The notes: generated by a model not told the origin, from the sequence alone. A stretch of 64,000 nucleotides of DNA from Thalassobacillus pellis (GCF_016908295.1 NZ_JAFBDO010000005.1:1-64000), one strand, 5' to 3'; numbered from the stretch's first letter, positions 44,451-54,096 are shown. A program made the numbers and translations.

Positions 44451-45833
44451 TTAATATAGTTTACCCTGGCGATAAAGAATGGTTGACAGTTTTGTCACAG
44501 AGTGAATGTAACAGTTTTGCCTTAGAGGAAATGGGTCCCCGTAGAATTGCGGCAGGATAGTATCCAGTGTGTGCTGCATTTTATCGTATAATAATTCGTA
44601 TATTTCATCTTCGTTATAAAATTGTGTTTCCCTGCCCTGCATCCATTCGAGATACGATACGATAACACCTCCGGCATTGGCAAGGATGTCCGGGATGATT
44701 ACTACTCCTTTTTCACTTAAGAACTGATCTGCATCCTCTGTAATCGGTGCGTTCGCTCCTTCGACAATCATATTTGCTTTTATATCTTCTACGTTATTCA
44801 TATGGATCTGATCTTCCAGAGCAGCAAGTACTAGAGTATCGACCTCAAGAGTCAATAGGCTGTCCCTATCTAAAATGTCAGCTTTTAAATCATATTCTTC
44901 CAGTGCATCTTTGGTAGTCGGCAAATCGCCATCATGCTTGGAAGTATATTTCAACAGCCCGGGGATGTCCAACCCTTCTGAGTTATAAACGGTTACGTTC
45001 TGGTCACTGACCGCAACAACTTTATTTTGCATGTGATTACACTTATAGGCTTCCATAGCCGCCACGGAACCGACATTACCGAAACCTTGGACAGCCATAG
45101 TCAGAGGACGGTCGATATAACCAAGGGCCGTTTTTGCGAATATATTGTCCCCTTCAGAGAGCCAGTTCTGATTCTCTTTGACAAAATTATGAAGCATGTA
45201 ACGATAGCAGAAATAGACACCTTTCCCGGTTGCTTCCCGTCTGCCTAAGGAACCGCCATTAATGACACTTTTTCCGGTGAAGCTTCCCCGATAGGGCTGG
45301 CCAGGATGGATTGTTTTGTATTCTGCCATCATCCAGTCCATTTCCCGTTCGCTCGTACCGACATCGGGTGCCGGAATATCCTTATCTGTGCCGATGATAT
45401 CGGAGAAATACTGGACGTATTTTTTACAAATCAAATTCAGTTCCTTTGTGGAATAATCCCTAGGTTTAATGATGACTCCGCCTTTTCCGCCTCCGAATGG
45501 CACTTCGTGAAGCGCGTTTTTCAATGTCATCAGCTTAGCGAGATTCGACACTTCATCTTCGTTGACAGATTCGTGGAAACGAATACCGCCTTTGTACGGT
45601 CCTAGGGTATTATTGTGCTGGACGCGAAAAGCAGGAACACGGACAACTTGTCCATTTTCTAACGCGATACGGAGAAAGGATTTGTTGATATGATTGGGGG
45701 TGGATAAGATGGATGCTAGGGACTTGAAGGCCTGCTGCCTGGTATCACCCTGTAAATCAGGTAAAAAATTCTCATCTTCAAGTAATGCGTTCAATGATTG
45801 CTGTATGATGTCTTCTGTCTTTTTTTCCATCAT
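44451..45833 (-). CDS. Glutamate dehydrogenase (Glu/Leu/Phe/Val family)
   Basis: 460 residues. The catalytic region has GPYKGGIRFH, KNALHEVPFGGGKGGV and DIPAPDVGT; the Rossmann domain has VQGFGNVGS; NP-binding VEGANAPIT follows. It interconverts glutamate and 2-oxoglutarate. The size and the atypical C-terminus differ from the roughly 425-residue RocG/GudB, so it may be a distinct branch and cofactor preference is uncertain. Strong ribosome site AAGGAGGTC. A terminator-like hairpin sits in its leader (45872-45903). Confidence 0.9.
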   Translation of the reverse strand: MMEKKTEDIIQQSLNALLEDENFLPDLQGDTRQQAFKSLASILSTPNHINKSFLRIALENGQVVRVPAFRVQHNNTLGPYKGGIRFHESVNEDEVSNLAKLMTLKNALHEVPFGGGKGGVIIKPRDYSTKELNLICKKYVQYFSDIIGTDKDIPAPDVGTSEREMDWMMAEYKTIHPGQPYRGSFTGKSVINGGSLGRREATGKGVYFCYRYMLHNFVKENQNWLSEGDNIFAKTALGYIDRPLTMAVQGFGNVGSVAAMEAYKCNHMQNKVVAVSDQNVTVYNSEGLDIPGLLKYTSKHDGDLPTTKDALEEYDLKADILDRDSLLTLEVDTLVLAALEDQIHMNNVEDIKANMIVEGANAPITEDADQFLSEKGVVIIPDILANAGGVIVSYLEWMQGRETQFYNEDEIYELLYDKMQHTLDTILPQFYGDPFPLRQNCYIHSVTKLSTILYRQGKLY

Positions 45834-45871
45834 AAAAAAATGACCTCCTTATTATTAATTTGAACGAAGAG

Positions 45872-45903
45872 TAATAGGAAAAAAGGGCATAAGAAAATGC
45901 CCC
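45872..45903 (-). terminator. Terminator-like hairpin in the glutamate dehydrogenase leader
   Basis: On the minus strand GGGCAT-TTTCTT-ATGCCC is followed by six T, about 40 nt before the start codon. With no upstream minus-strand gene found in 45904-46344, it may be an attenuator rather than a gene end. No T-box or known riboswitch motif was found. Confidence 0.6.
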
Positions 45904-46344
45904 CTATAAACTCAGTCTCTCGACCCACTACTATAATCCTTCCCCGTTTTTCATTACGATTAATCCTTTAATCTGCTTTTAAAAGAGTAATAGTAAAATA
46001 GGAGAAGGATACACATAGATAGCCATGCCGTCTGGCAGCCCGAACATCATGGCACAAAAAAACTCCCAGACTATTGTCCGGCAGATGGTAAGGCAATTAT
46101 TCACTTTCTGTTGGGATTGGTTGTCAGACGCAGATTCCTCCTGCCATCATATAAATTTCAATCCCGGGTTGGTTTTTCCAAAGCTGGTATATTGCAATGC
46201 TGACTTTCGCAAAATAGTCTTCGGAAAATTCAGTTAGCTTAACCTGATTAAAGCGGTTGCACCTACCAATGTTATACAGCATATTATTTTGTTTAAGAAA
46301 CCATGGATGTGGAAAAATGAGGTCACAGGGGAAGGAGGATAATC
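45904..46344. other. Gene-free spacer before uvsE
   Basis: No supported gene. Contains a weak cre-like TTAAAGCGGTTGCA (about 46247-46260) and TATTACTCTT words shared with the leader downstream. The uvsE ribosome site AAGGAGGATAATC is at its end. Confidence 0.4.
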
Positions 46345-47301
46345 ATGTTAATTCGTTTCGGCTATGTAGCACACGCCCTCGATTTATGGGAAGCATCTCC
46401 GCAGAAAACGTTGACGTTTGCGCGCTGGAGTAAGCTTGGATCAGAGGAACGTAAACTCCGGCTGGAGGAAGTTACTAGAAAAAACCTGGAACATACCATT
46501 CGAGCGCTCCATTATAATATTGCTCATGAGATTGATATTTACCGCATGTCTTCTTCCATCGTCCCATTAGCAACGCATATGGAGGTCCCTTGGGATTACA
46601 TCAAACCTTTTAAAGAACTTTATCAGGAGATCGGCGAACTTGTTAAAAAGCATAAGCTTCGGACGAGTTTCCACCCCAACCAGTTCACCTTATTCACCAG
46701 CGACAAGGGACATGTAACAGAAAATGCCGTCCGGGATATGGAATATCATTACGCCCTGGCTGAAGCGATGGGCCTGGAAAAAATGATACATATCAATATT
46801 CATGTTGGCGGGGCATACGGGGACAAAAAGAATGCGGTAGCCCGCTTCCATGACAATCTGCGTAAACTTCCAAACCATATTAAAGCCCAGATGACTTTGG
46901 AAAATGATGATAAAACCTATACTGCTACAGAAACATTGGAAATCTGTGAAAAGGAGAATATTCCGATGATGTTCGATTATCATCACTTTGCGGCAAATCA
47001 TGAAGACGATGAGTCGTTAGAGGGTTTGCTTCCAAGAATATTCCAAACCTGGGCAGGAAAGGAATATGTGCCGAAAGTCCATGTTTCTTCACCAAAATCA
47101 GAGCAAGCTTTCCGCAGCCATGCTGAGTATGTAGACGTAGATTTTTTAATGCCTTTTTTAACAGAACTGAAGAATATAGGTCAACCAATAGATTTCATGG
47201 TAGAAGCAAAAGGGAAGGATCTTGCATTGCGAAGGCTTGTAGAGGAAATTTCAGCTATTCGGGGAGTGAGACGTGTAAAAGGGGCGGCAGTGGAATGGTG
47301 A
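46345..47301 (+). CDS. uvsE: UV DNA damage endonuclease UvsE
   Basis: 318 residues. TIM-barrel UVDE family with RFGYVAHALDLWEASP at the start, FHPNQFTLF, HIHVGGAYGDK (as NIHVGGAYGDK), LENDDKTYT and FDYHHF metal-ligand motifs. It nicks 5' to UV photoproducts and starts an alternative excision repair; spore-forming bacilli carry it widely. Transcribed alone with a strong ribosome site. Confidence 0.96.
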   Translation: MLIRFGYVAHALDLWEASPQKTLTFARWSKLGSEERKLRLEEVTRKNLEHTIRALHYNIAHEIDIYRMSSSIVPLATHMEVPWDYIKPFKELYQEIGELVKKHKLRTSFHPNQFTLFTSDKGHVTENAVRDMEYHYALAEAMGLEKMIHINIHVGGAYGDKKNAVARFHDNLRKLPNHIKAQMTLENDDKTYTATETLEICEKENIPMMFDYHHFAANHEDDESLEGLLPRIFQTWAGKEYVPKVHVSSPKSEQAFRSHAEYVDVDFLMPFLTELKNIGQPIDFMVEAKGKDLALRRLVEEISAIRGVRRVKGAAVEW

Positions 47302-47316
47302 TCTGCCGCCGATCCA

Positions 47317-48810
47317 TCAGGGACATTCCCTGCTATTAACTTCATAAGCTGTTCGTATGCCCGATTCAATAGCTCCTTCAATCCAGCCATGGAACGAGGA
47401 AGTGTGCTCTCCTGCGAAATGCAGTCTTCCCTCAGGCTGCTGGATGATTTCCTTGAAGTTTTTCTGTTGAGGCGGTGTGAAAAGCGTGAAACATCCGGCA
47501 GAAAATGGATTCTGTCCCCAGTTAAAGGAAACCCCCTGCAAAAATTCTCGATAGACTTGTGGTCCATAAACTTTCGACAGACCATCCAATGCATAACTGA
47601 TATGTTCACTCTGCGGCAGACTGTTCCAGAGTAAGGCATTTTGCCCCCAGGTATAACTGGCAAGCATTACACCTGGCCCTGGGGTGCCGATGTTATGACT
47701 GGGTATATAGGAAAAATTCGTGAGAGTGTCGGTTGTTGCATTTCCCAGGTTTTGCTGTTCCCAGAATTTATTCCTGAATTCTATACCGATTTTAACTGCC
47801 GGGAGGACATTGAGTTCTCGTATCGCTCTTCTTTTATTAAAGGAAATGGAATTGTGGGGAATGACATCTACAAACTGTAATGATGTAAACGGAATAGTAA
47901 TAATCGCATAGTCCCCAGTAAAGCTATGTGTAGCACCTGTCATTGGATTTCTCGTTTGCATGATGACCCCATTGTCCGTCTGGATGATTTTTTCAACCTT
48001 CTGGTTATAAAGAATATTATCTTGTAATCTAGCTACAAAGGCTGCCGGAAGCTGGTCGTTCCCGCCGGTGATCTCGTAAAATTGAACTTCTTCACTAAAG
48101 ATCGGGTAGGCAACGTCTGTCAGGATATCTACAAAAGAAAACTCTGGGAAACCTTCTATCCCCAGAAGCACGCTGATGCTGGCGATGGCAGCTGGAGATA
48201 ACGACCTGCCATAAGGATTATCTGATAAAAACTCTTCCATCGAATAAGAAGAAAATTGCTGTTCCATCTGTTCCTTTTCTTCATCGCTTGCCTGCCTATA
48301 CCGATCGAGAAATGGACGGACAGCATTCAGGAACAGATCCTGGGCAGTTATTCCCTTTTCCCAATCTTCCACGGGGAATTGGAGTATATCGGGGTTCTCG
48401 TTGTAAATGGCGCGTGTAGTCAGGATATTATTCGCGAAAAATAAATCCTGTGGATTTGTGTTGTTGAATTTATTGACAGGAAGGTTAAAACGACGTATGT
48501 ATTCAAAAACAAGTTTATGGGTATCTGGAAGCCGCATCGCTCCCATTTCCATGTAGTTTCCGGGATGAAACGGCTCCCTGATTGTATAAACCCGTCCACC
48601 AAACCGGCCGTTCCCTTCTAGTATGGTTACTTCGTTCCCTGCTTCTTTCAACAATAGTCCCGCAACCAGACCCGCCATGCCGGCCCCGGCGATAAGCACT
48701 TTTTTCGGGCAGTTGGTTTTTGGCAAACCATCCCGGATAAGGGCTAACATATCTTCTGGATACTCCAAATCTGCATATCCCTTTCCGACGGTTGGAGAAT
48801 CTCGGTTCAT
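47317..48810 (-). CDS. Flavin monoamine oxidase family protein
   Basis: 497 residues from ATG 48810 (GCGGGGTGACGC before it); upstream in-frame starts at 48843 and 48855 are alternatives. Dinucleotide-binding IAGAGMAGLVAGLLLKEAG, then GRFGGRVYT, and the C-terminal FAD motif HFAGEHTSSFHGWIEGAIES are classic for L-amino-acid and monoamine oxidases. It oxidises an amine or amino acid to imine with hydrogen peroxide; substrate unknown. Convergent with uvsE, only 15 bp apart. Confidence 0.9.
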   Translation of the reverse strand: MNRDSPTVGKGYADLEYPEDMLALIRDGLPKTNCPKKVLIAGAGMAGLVAGLLLKEAGNEVTILEGNGRFGGRVYTIREPFHPGNYMEMGAMRLPDTHKLVFEYIRRFNLPVNKFNNTNPQDLFFANNILTTRAIYNENPDILQFPVEDWEKGITAQDLFLNAVRPFLDRYRQASDEEKEQMEQQFSSYSMEEFLSDNPYGRSLSPAAIASISVLLGIEGFPEFSFVDILTDVAYPIFSEEVQFYEITGGNDQLPAAFVARLQDNILYNQKVEKIIQTDNGVIMQTRNPMTGATHSFTGDYAIITIPFTSLQFVDVIPHNSISFNKRRAIRELNVLPAVKIGIEFRNKFWEQQNLGNATTDTLTNFSYIPSHNIGTPGPGVMLASYTWGQNALLWNSLPQSEHISYALDGLSKVYGPQVYREFLQGVSFNWGQNPFSAGCFTLFTPPQQKNFKEIIQQPEGRLHFAGEHTSSFHGWIEGAIESGIRTAYEVNSRECP

Positions 48811-48879
48811 AGCGTCACCCCGCTTTTTCTTCATATTATTCATATGAAAAAGCAAATATGCTCCTGTGCTCTGCAGGCA

Positions 48880-49223
48880 AGAAAAAACGAGCCCAAATCC
48901 AGGCTCGTCTCAGCTTATGGAGAAACCCCTGGTTTTCCCCGAAGCCATTGAAGAAGTTCTTTCTAAATGAGTTGCTAATGTTAGTTGTTCATTCCCAAGA
49001 ATCGCTTGTCTGTGGATGCTTGCCGTGTCCTCTTTTCCCCAAGCCAGCCTTTTTCTTATCGCCACGAGCGAAAGACCCATCCCTTTTCGTGGACGAGCGC
49101 TCGAGCTTCCTCGCGAAACCCACGCTCGGTTGTTGTTCTATTCTTAATTGGAACAAAAAATCACCGCCTAAATAGATTATGATCAACAAGATAACAATGA
49201 ATAATGAAAGAAAGCAGAAAAAA
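48880..49223. repeat. Gene-free spacer with hairpin repeats
   Basis: Contains AGCTTATGGAGAAACC/GGTTTTCCCCGAAGC (48912-48944), a member of the hairpin family also at 49875 and 53784, and TTCGTGGACGAGCGCTCGAG, then CGCGAAACCCACGCTCGG (49086-49128), related to 40190. CGAGCC/GGCTCG words recur at both ends (48889 and 49293). No gene is supported. Confidence 0.6.
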
Positions 49224-49258
49224 ATCAGGCTGCAGAAACTTTCCGACAGCCTGAAACG
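49224..49258 (-). terminator. Terminator of the glutathione peroxidase gene
   Basis: On the minus strand CAGGCTGTCGGAA/TTTCTGCAGCCTG is followed by seven T. Confidence 0.82.
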
Positions 49259-49326
49259 AGCATACGAACCTAAATTCAGGCTCGTATGTTTATCATAAAT
49301 TTTCATTCATAAAGCGGAGGTTAATA

Positions 49327-49803
49327 CTAACGGAGCAGCTTTTCGATATCTTTTTCGATACTCTCCGGGTTTGTTTTTGGCGCATAGCGTTCGAATACTT
49401 GTCCATCTTGATCGACTAGAAACTTCGTGAAATTCCACTTAACCTGATCGGAAACTACTCCTGGAGCCTGCTTAATAAGGTATTGAAAGAGGGGGTGGGC
49501 TTCCTTGCCTCTTACGTCCGTTTTGCTGAACATTGGGAAGCTAACACCGTAATTAAGCTTGCAGAACTCCTGGATTTCCTCATCGGAACCTGGTTCCTGG
49601 TTCATGAACTGGTTACTGGGAAAGCCGAGTACTTCGAAACCATTTTCATGGTATTTATCGTACAATTCCTGCAGGCCTTCATACTGGGGGGTAAACCCAC
49701 ATTTGCTCGCAGTATTGACAATCAACAGCACCTTACCGGAATATTCGCTTAAGGGTTTTTCTTCGCCGGTGATTGTCTTGGCTGAAAAGTCGTGAACACT
49801 CAT
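49327..49803 (-). CDS. bsaA: Glutathione peroxidase family thiol peroxidase (BsaA-like)
   Basis: 158 residues. Peroxidatic Cys35 in NTASKCGFTPQY replaces selenocysteine; the Gln of FPSNQF and Trp of VKWNFTKFLV complete the catalytic set. Bacillus relatives reduce hydroperoxides with thioredoxin or bacillithiol-type thiols rather than glutathione. Ribosome site AAAAGGAGG. Single-gene unit. Confidence 0.94.
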   Translation of the reverse strand: MSVHDFSAKTITGEEKPLSEYSGKVLLIVNTASKCGFTPQYEGLQELYDKYHENGFEVLGFPSNQFMNQEPGSDEEIQEFCKLNYGVSFPMFSKTDVRGKEAHPLFQYLIKQAPGVVSDQVKWNFTKFLVDQDGQVFERYAPKTNPESIEKDIEKLLR

Positions 49804-49874
49804 GTTTAAACGCCTCCTTTTATTAAAAAACTAGCAATAACCAGCCTGTTCGTCAAAAATTTATATGCAAATCC

Positions 49875-50040
49875 AGCTTGTAGAGAAACCACGTGTTTTC
49901 TACGAGCTTTTTTTGTGCGTACCGGGGATTGAATACCACTCGCTTTCCGAGGGCGAACACCCGAGACCCTCGTGAACCCCCACACTGCAGGGGCTCGGAT
50001 CGCCTGTTTTTCCGCAGGGTGGGGGATAAAGAAAGAGGCT
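49875..50040. repeat. Hairpin plus GC-rich intergenic repeat
   Basis: The hairpin AGCTTGTAGAGAAACC/GTTTTCTACGAGCT with a T-run (49875-49914) is followed by the module CTCGCTTTCCGAGGGCGAAC, then CCCTCGTGAACCCCCACACT. Same two-part arrangement as at 53784-53890. The rest of the spacer to 50100 holds no gene. Confidence 0.6.
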
Positions 50041-50099
50041 GTCCCAAAAGGTGGAAAGGGAATCGCTTCCCATTCCAATTTTCCGGTATCAACTATACA

Positions 50100-50145
50100 G
50101 AAAAGGCTGCCCCGATTCGTCAATTAATGACTTAGGGGCAGCCTC
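50100..50145 (-). terminator. Terminator of hom-thrC-thrB
   Basis: On the minus strand GGCTGCCCCTAAG/CGGGGCAGCC is followed by TTTT. Confidence 0.85.
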
Positions 50146-50162
50146 ATCCTCTGGATTCGTCT

Positions 50163-51092
50163 TTAGTTGTTAGCAGCAGCTGAATCAGCAGAGTGTGTTA
50201 CCGAGATACCATGTCCGTCGGCCTTGAGGAGTTCGATTTCATACCCTGTCTGGAATTGGCCGGTCAATTTTTGTTTTATCCGTTTTCCTTTTCCGGAAGG
50301 GGTGAAGCATAGCAGGATCGGGCCAGCACCGCTGATGGCTGCGCCATAAACTGGCAGTTCATCGATTAAAGCGAGCAGCCTCTCCCACTCTGGTATTACA
50401 GAAGCCCTGTAAGGCTGATGGAATAAATCTTCGGTCATCATTTTACCTGCGAGCTCCCAGTTATTTTGTATTAATGCTGCAACCAGCACATTACTTATAC
50501 TACTGGCTTCCACTGCTTCTGGATAAGAGAATTGTCCAGGAAGCAGATCTCGTGACTCATCGGTTTTTAACTCATTTGGCGGAATAACAGCCAGAATATC
50601 GACCTCAGGGACACCGCCTGTGACAATGTAAGTAGAATGTTCCTGATGACAGCCGATGATAAGCCCGCCATATATAGAAGCAGACACATTATCCGGGTGA
50701 CCTTCATATAAGCTTGCCAGTCTGGCTTTTTCCTTATTAGTCAGCATCAGATTCAGCAGCTGGTTGGCGAGCTCTATCCCTGCAACGATCGCAGAGGCAC
50801 TGCTGCCAAAGCCTTTGGACATCGGAAAGTCACTGTAAACGTGCACTAGTTTCGGAGGAAGCTCTTTTCCATAAACATCTGCAACCTTGGCAGCTGTCTT
50901 ATAAATAAGGTTTTCGGTTCCAGAGGGCAGACCTGACAAATTGTCACTTTTTGTATGGAATAGCCACTCATCGTTATCATATACCTTTAAGGTCAAATAA
51001 CGGTTGATTGCTAAACCGACAGAATCAAAGCCTGGGCCAAGGTTAGCTGTGCTGGCCGGAACGGTTATGGTGAACATTCCACTCGCTTTCAT
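50163..51092 (-). CDS. thrB: Homoserine kinase
   Basis: 309 residues, GHMP kinase: [16 protein letters not shown] at the N-terminus and the ATP loop [16 protein letters not shown]. It phosphorylates homoserine for threonine synthase. The start overlaps the thrC stop by 4 bp (ATGA). Last gene of the threonine operon. Confidence 0.96.
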   Translation of the reverse strand: MKASGMFTITVPASTANLGPGFDSVGLAINRYLTLKVYDNDEWLFHTKSDNLSGLPSGTENLIYKTAAKVADVYGKELPPKLVHVYSDFPMSKGFGSSASAIVAGIELANQLLNLMLTNKEKARLASLYEGHPDNVSASIYGGLIIGCHQEHSTYIVTGGVPEVDILAVIPPNELKTDESRDLLPGQFSYPEAVEASSISNVLVAALIQNNWELAGKMMTEDLFHQPYRASVIPEWERLLALIDELPVYGAAISGAGPILLCFTPSGKGKRIKQKLTGQFQTGYEIELLKADGHGISVTHSADSAAANN

Positions 51093-52150
51093 TGCGGGAC
51101 ACGCCCTAAAATATGGTCAAAAACAGTCTCTTCCTCATTAGGGAGTACTTTCGGCTTAATGGTTGAGTTGTCAATTGCGCAATCCGGATCCTTCAGTCCA
51201 TTACCTGTCAGTACAGCAACCACTCGGGAACCTTTTTTGATTTTTCCCAGTTCTAAGTCTTTTCGGATACCTGCGATGGAAGCACAGGAGGCTGGTTCGG
51301 CAAAGACACCTTCTGTCTTAGCCAGCAGCTGGTAGGCAGAGAGTATCTCTTCATCTGTAACGGAATCAATCTTCCCGTTTGATTCACTCGCCGCCGAGAT
51401 GGCTTTGTCCCAGCTTGCCGGATTACCGATCCGGATAGCTGTGGCCAGTGTTTCTGGATGCTCGATGACTTGATTACGTACGATGGCTGCAGCCCCTTCA
51501 GCTTCAAATCCATGCATTTCAGGCAGACCGGTGTTTTTTTGTTCATGATACTCTTTGAAACCTTTCCAGTAGGCTGTAATGTTTCCGGCATTGCCGACCG
51601 GGATGGCAAGTACATCCGGCGCCTTACCGAGTTGATCACAGACTTCGAATGCAGCAGTCTTCTGGCCTTCAATCCGGTAAGGGTTTACCGAATTAACCAG
51701 GGTGATCGGGGATTGTTCACTCAGATTCCGTACCATTTGCAGGGCATTGTCAAAGTTACCTTTGATCGCATATATTTCAGCTCCGTGCATAACTGCCTGA
51801 GCCAGTTTTCCCATCGCTATTTTTCCGTCGGGAATGACAATGATGCAGCGCATGTTTGCTCGCGTAGCATAAGCGGCTGCCGCAGCAGAAGTGTTTCCGG
51901 TAGAAGCACACATTACAGCCTCACTGCCCTCTTCCTTTGCTTTTGCAACAGCCATTACCATTCCACGATCCTTGAAAGACCCGGTCGGGTTCAGTCCTTC
52001 GTATTTTACATAAAGTTCGATTCCTAACTCTTCTGATAGGTTATCGAGCGGGATAAGAGGGGTATTTCCTTCCCACAAAGACAGTTTAGGTGTTTCCTCT
52101 GTCACTGGTAAATAATCTTTATAATGTTGTAACAGACCTCGCCAGACCAT
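51089..52150 (-). CDS. thrC: Threonine synthase
   Basis: 353 residues, PLP fold-type II with the cofactor lysine in [10 protein letters not shown] and SVGNAGN-like [14 protein letters not shown]. Short bacillary class. It converts O-phosphohomoserine to threonine. Ribosome site AAGGAGATG; 2 bp after hom. Confidence 0.96.
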   Translation of the reverse strand: MVWRGLLQHYKDYLPVTEETPKLSLWEGNTPLIPLDNLSEELGIELYVKYEGLNPTGSFKDRGMVMAVAKAKEEGSEAVMCASTGNTSAAAAAYATRANMRCIIVIPDGKIAMGKLAQAVMHGAEIYAIKGNFDNALQMVRNLSEQSPITLVNSVNPYRIEGQKTAAFEVCDQLGKAPDVLAIPVGNAGNITAYWKGFKEYHEQKNTGLPEMHGFEAEGAAAIVRNQVIEHPETLATAIRIGNPASWDKAISAASESNGKIDSVTDEEILSAYQLLAKTEGVFAEPASCASIAGIRKDLELGKIKKGSRVVAVLTGNGLKDPDCAIDNSTIKPKVLPNEEETVFDHILGRVPQ

Positions 52151-52152
52151 TA

Positions 52153-53448
52153 CTATTCATCTCCTTCGACCCGGTAGCTGCTTTTGATTTCGGAAACGAC
52201 ATCCAGACCTTGCAGCTGCTCGAGGATCATTTGATAGTTTCGCTTAGATACAGTATGAGTGGTCATCACGATATCTGCAAAACCTTTTTCTTCTGACGGC
52301 TCCTGCAGAATTTTTTCCAGACTCACTTCATACTTGGCGAATAGGGAGGTCAAGGCTGAAAAGGTACCTGACTGATCCTCTGCCTTGATTCGTAAAAAGT
52401 ATTTAGCTTCTATTTCATCATCGGTTTTCAGATTCTTTTTGTATTGAGGAATAACGGCACTGTTACCATTAACCCCAAGTCGTATATTTTTGACAACTTC
52501 TACCAGATCCGATACAACTGCAGTCGCCGTTGGCAGTTTACCAGCCCCTGGTCCATAAAACATCGTCTCCCCAACAGCTTCTCCATACACGTAGACGGCG
52601 TTAAACTCTTCGTTCACAGCTGAGAGCGGGTGATTATCCGGGAACAAAGCCGGCTGGACACTGACTTCGACTTTATTTACGGTACGCGAGGCGATACCGA
52701 TTAATTTCATCGTATACCCGAGCTGCTTGCTATATTCCAGATCTTCTCTGGAAACAGAAGAGATCCCTTCGATTGCCACATCTTCCAGTTCGATATGCAT
52801 GGAAAAGCCGAGCGTTCCCAAAATGGCAATTTTTCGGGCTGCATCAATTCCTTCAACATCGGCGGTCGGATCCGCTTCTGCATACCCTAAACTCTGAGCT
52901 TCCTTCAGGACTTCTTCATAGTCTGCGCCTTCCTGTGTCATTTTGGTCAGAATATAGTTAGTTGTACCATTTAATATACCCATCATTTTGGTGATGCGGT
53001 CTGAAGAAAGCCCTTCTACAAGGCTCCGAAGGATTGGAATTCCACCGGCTACACTGGCTTCGTAAAATAGATCACAACGGTTTTGGGAAGCTGTTTCTAA
53101 TAGTTCGCTCCCATAGACTGCCATCAAATCTTTATTGGCGGTTACAACGTGTTTTTTATTCTTGAGTGCCTGGACAATATAGTCGCGGGCAGTTTCAACT
53201 CCGCCGATCACTTCAATAATGATATCCAGTTCTGGATCGTTCAGGACATCGTTGGCATCCGTAGTCATGGTAACTCCATCCAGGGGAATGTCGCGTTTTT
53301 TCTCTGGGTTATTTACAAGGACTTTCTTTACCTTTACGTCACACCCTACTTGATGCTTCAGCTTATCCTGATGCTCTTCTATAATATGGACGACACCGCT
53401 TCCTACCGTGCCTAATCCGAGCAATCCTACTGAAATGGTTTGTGTCAT
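52153..53448 (-). CDS. hom: Homoserine dehydrogenase
   Basis: 431 residues. N-terminal NAD(P) fold [12 protein letters not shown], catalytic part with [18 protein letters not shown] and [19 protein letters not shown], and C-terminal ACT domain (about 350-425) for feedback control. ATG 53448 is preferred over 53454, which is only 2 nt from the ribosome site GAGAGGG. First gene of hom-thrC-thrB. Confidence 0.96.
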   Translation of the reverse strand: MTQTISVGLLGLGTVGSGVVHIIEEHQDKLKHQVGCDVKVKKVLVNNPEKKRDIPLDGVTMTTDANDVLNDPELDIIIEVIGGVETARDYIVQALKNKKHVVTANKDLMAVYGSELLETASQNRCDLFYEASVAGGIPILRSLVEGLSSDRITKMMGILNGTTNYILTKMTQEGADYEEVLKEAQSLGYAEADPTADVEGIDAARKIAILGTLGFSMHIELEDVAIEGISSVSREDLEYSKQLGYTMKLIGIASRTVNKVEVSVQPALFPDNHPLSAVNEEFNAVYVYGEAVGETMFYGPGAGKLPTATAVVSDLVEVVKNIRLGVNGNSAVIPQYKKNLKTDDEIEAKYFLRIKAEDQSGTFSALTSLFAKYEVSLEKILQEPSEEKGFADIVMTTHTVSKRNYQMILEQLQGLDVVSEIKSSYRVEGDE

Positions 53449-53504
53449 GTCCATCGCCCTCTCTTTGTATATTCAGAAAATACACTCGTTTACGTATAAA
53501 GGAC

Positions 53505-53533
53505 ATTATAGTAATGGGGAGATTTTTTTACAA
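53505..53533 (-). promoter_or_regulatory. SigA promoter of the threonine operon
   Basis: On the minus strand TTGTAA, 17 nt, TATAAT; the leader is about 45 nt, with no room for a T-box. Confidence 0.65.
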
Positions 53534-53665
53534 CCCTTTTGTTTAAATCTTTTGAAAAAACATTCGTTCCGTGGAATATAATCCCAGTTTAGACAACTAG
53601 GTTTAAGAACTGTTCGATTATGGGAATCTAATCAGTAGTCAGTGGAAAAGAAAGGATGGAATAAT

Positions 53666-53734
53666 ATGATCCGGACGATTTTAATGATCATCGGTGCGAT
53701 TGTAGTAATTGGTGCAATCCTATCTATGTTATAA
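53666..53734 (+). CDS. Very small hydrophobic protein, 22 aa
   Basis: MIRTILMIIGAIVVIGAILS-ML: one short transmembrane helix with an Arg at the N-terminus. The ribosome site GAAAGGATGG lies 7 nt before the ATG, and a nested hairpin terminator follows at 53914-53978. No family recognised. It could be a membrane microprotein; codon context and a clean site favour a real gene, but the length makes chance possible. Confidence 0.5.
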   Translation: MIRTILMIIGAIVVIGAILSML

Positions 53735-53783
53735 ATCAAAATTTTGATCTGAAAACGACATCTTCTTTAGGAAGTGTCCTCGG

Positions 53784-53892
53784 CTTGTGGAGAACCCCTT
53801 GGTTTTCCGCAAGTTTTTTTTGTTTAAAGATTCACTTAGTCAAGCGATCTTCTTGACCAGGAAGGCTTGAGGCCGTGCCCGCGGGAAGCGAA
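53784..53892. repeat. Intergenic hairpin plus GC-rich module
   Basis: CTTGTGGAGAACC/GGTTTTCCGCAAG with eight or more T (53784-53821), then GACCAGGAAGGCTTGAGGCC, then GTGCCCGCGGGAAGCGAAG. Shares words with 17211-17231, 49875-49985 and 40190. Confidence 0.6.
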
Positions 53893-53894
53893 GT

Positions 53895-53994
53895 GCTTGG
53901 AAAAAGCAGTGCCAAAACTTATTTATCGGAAAACTCCCGAACTGATTTCAATGAAATTTGTTCGGGTTTTTCTTTTCCACGGAGTTTTCCAAGC
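53895..53994 (+). terminator. Nested inverted repeat with terminator core
   Basis: The outer arms GCTTGGAAAA/TTTTCCAAGC enclose GGAAAACTCCCGAAC/GTTCGGGTTTTTCTTTTCC. The core stem CCCGAAC/GTTCGGG is followed by TTTTTC. Confidence 0.7.
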
Positions 53995-54051
53995 CCTAAA
54001 AAAGCAGGTGTTTACACTTTGAAAAAAGATAAGGGTTTTTTCACCAGATGA

Positions 54052-54067
54052 TAGGGAAGTTCCCCGA
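54052..54067. promoter_or_regulatory. Candidate NreC-type operator
   Basis: TAGGGAAGTTCCCCGA has GGGAA/TTCCC dyad symmetry. It resembles the staphylococcal NreC box (TAGGG-N4-CCCTA), though the right half is CCCCGA and the spacing is one longer. It is centred about 32 bp before the TATAAT, where an activator would sit. Confidence 0.5.
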
Positions 54068-54090
54068 TTACGGAAAATCCGACCGCTCAC

Positions 54091-54096
54091 TATAAT
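54091..54096 (+). promoter_or_regulatory. -10 box of the nitrate module
   Basis: A perfect TATAAT, with no good -35 at 17 nt (TTACGG), 37 bp before the first gene. This is the usual look of an activator-dependent promoter. Confidence 0.6.

Noticed and set aside
45834-46020. T-box riboswitch before glutamate dehydrogenase
   Set aside because: An AGAGA word and a terminator hairpin are present, but the conserved antiterminator TGGNACCGCG motif and a full-size stem I are missing.
46025-46237. Short plus-strand ORF upstream of uvsE
   Set aside because: No ribosome site, no recognisable protein features and rich in rare-looking composition; taken as chance.
50037-50060. Insertion-sequence end (GAGGCTGTCCCAAAAG)
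   Set aside because: The word resembles IS-end or terminator sequences seen in Firmicutes, but there is no transposase remnant or paired end.
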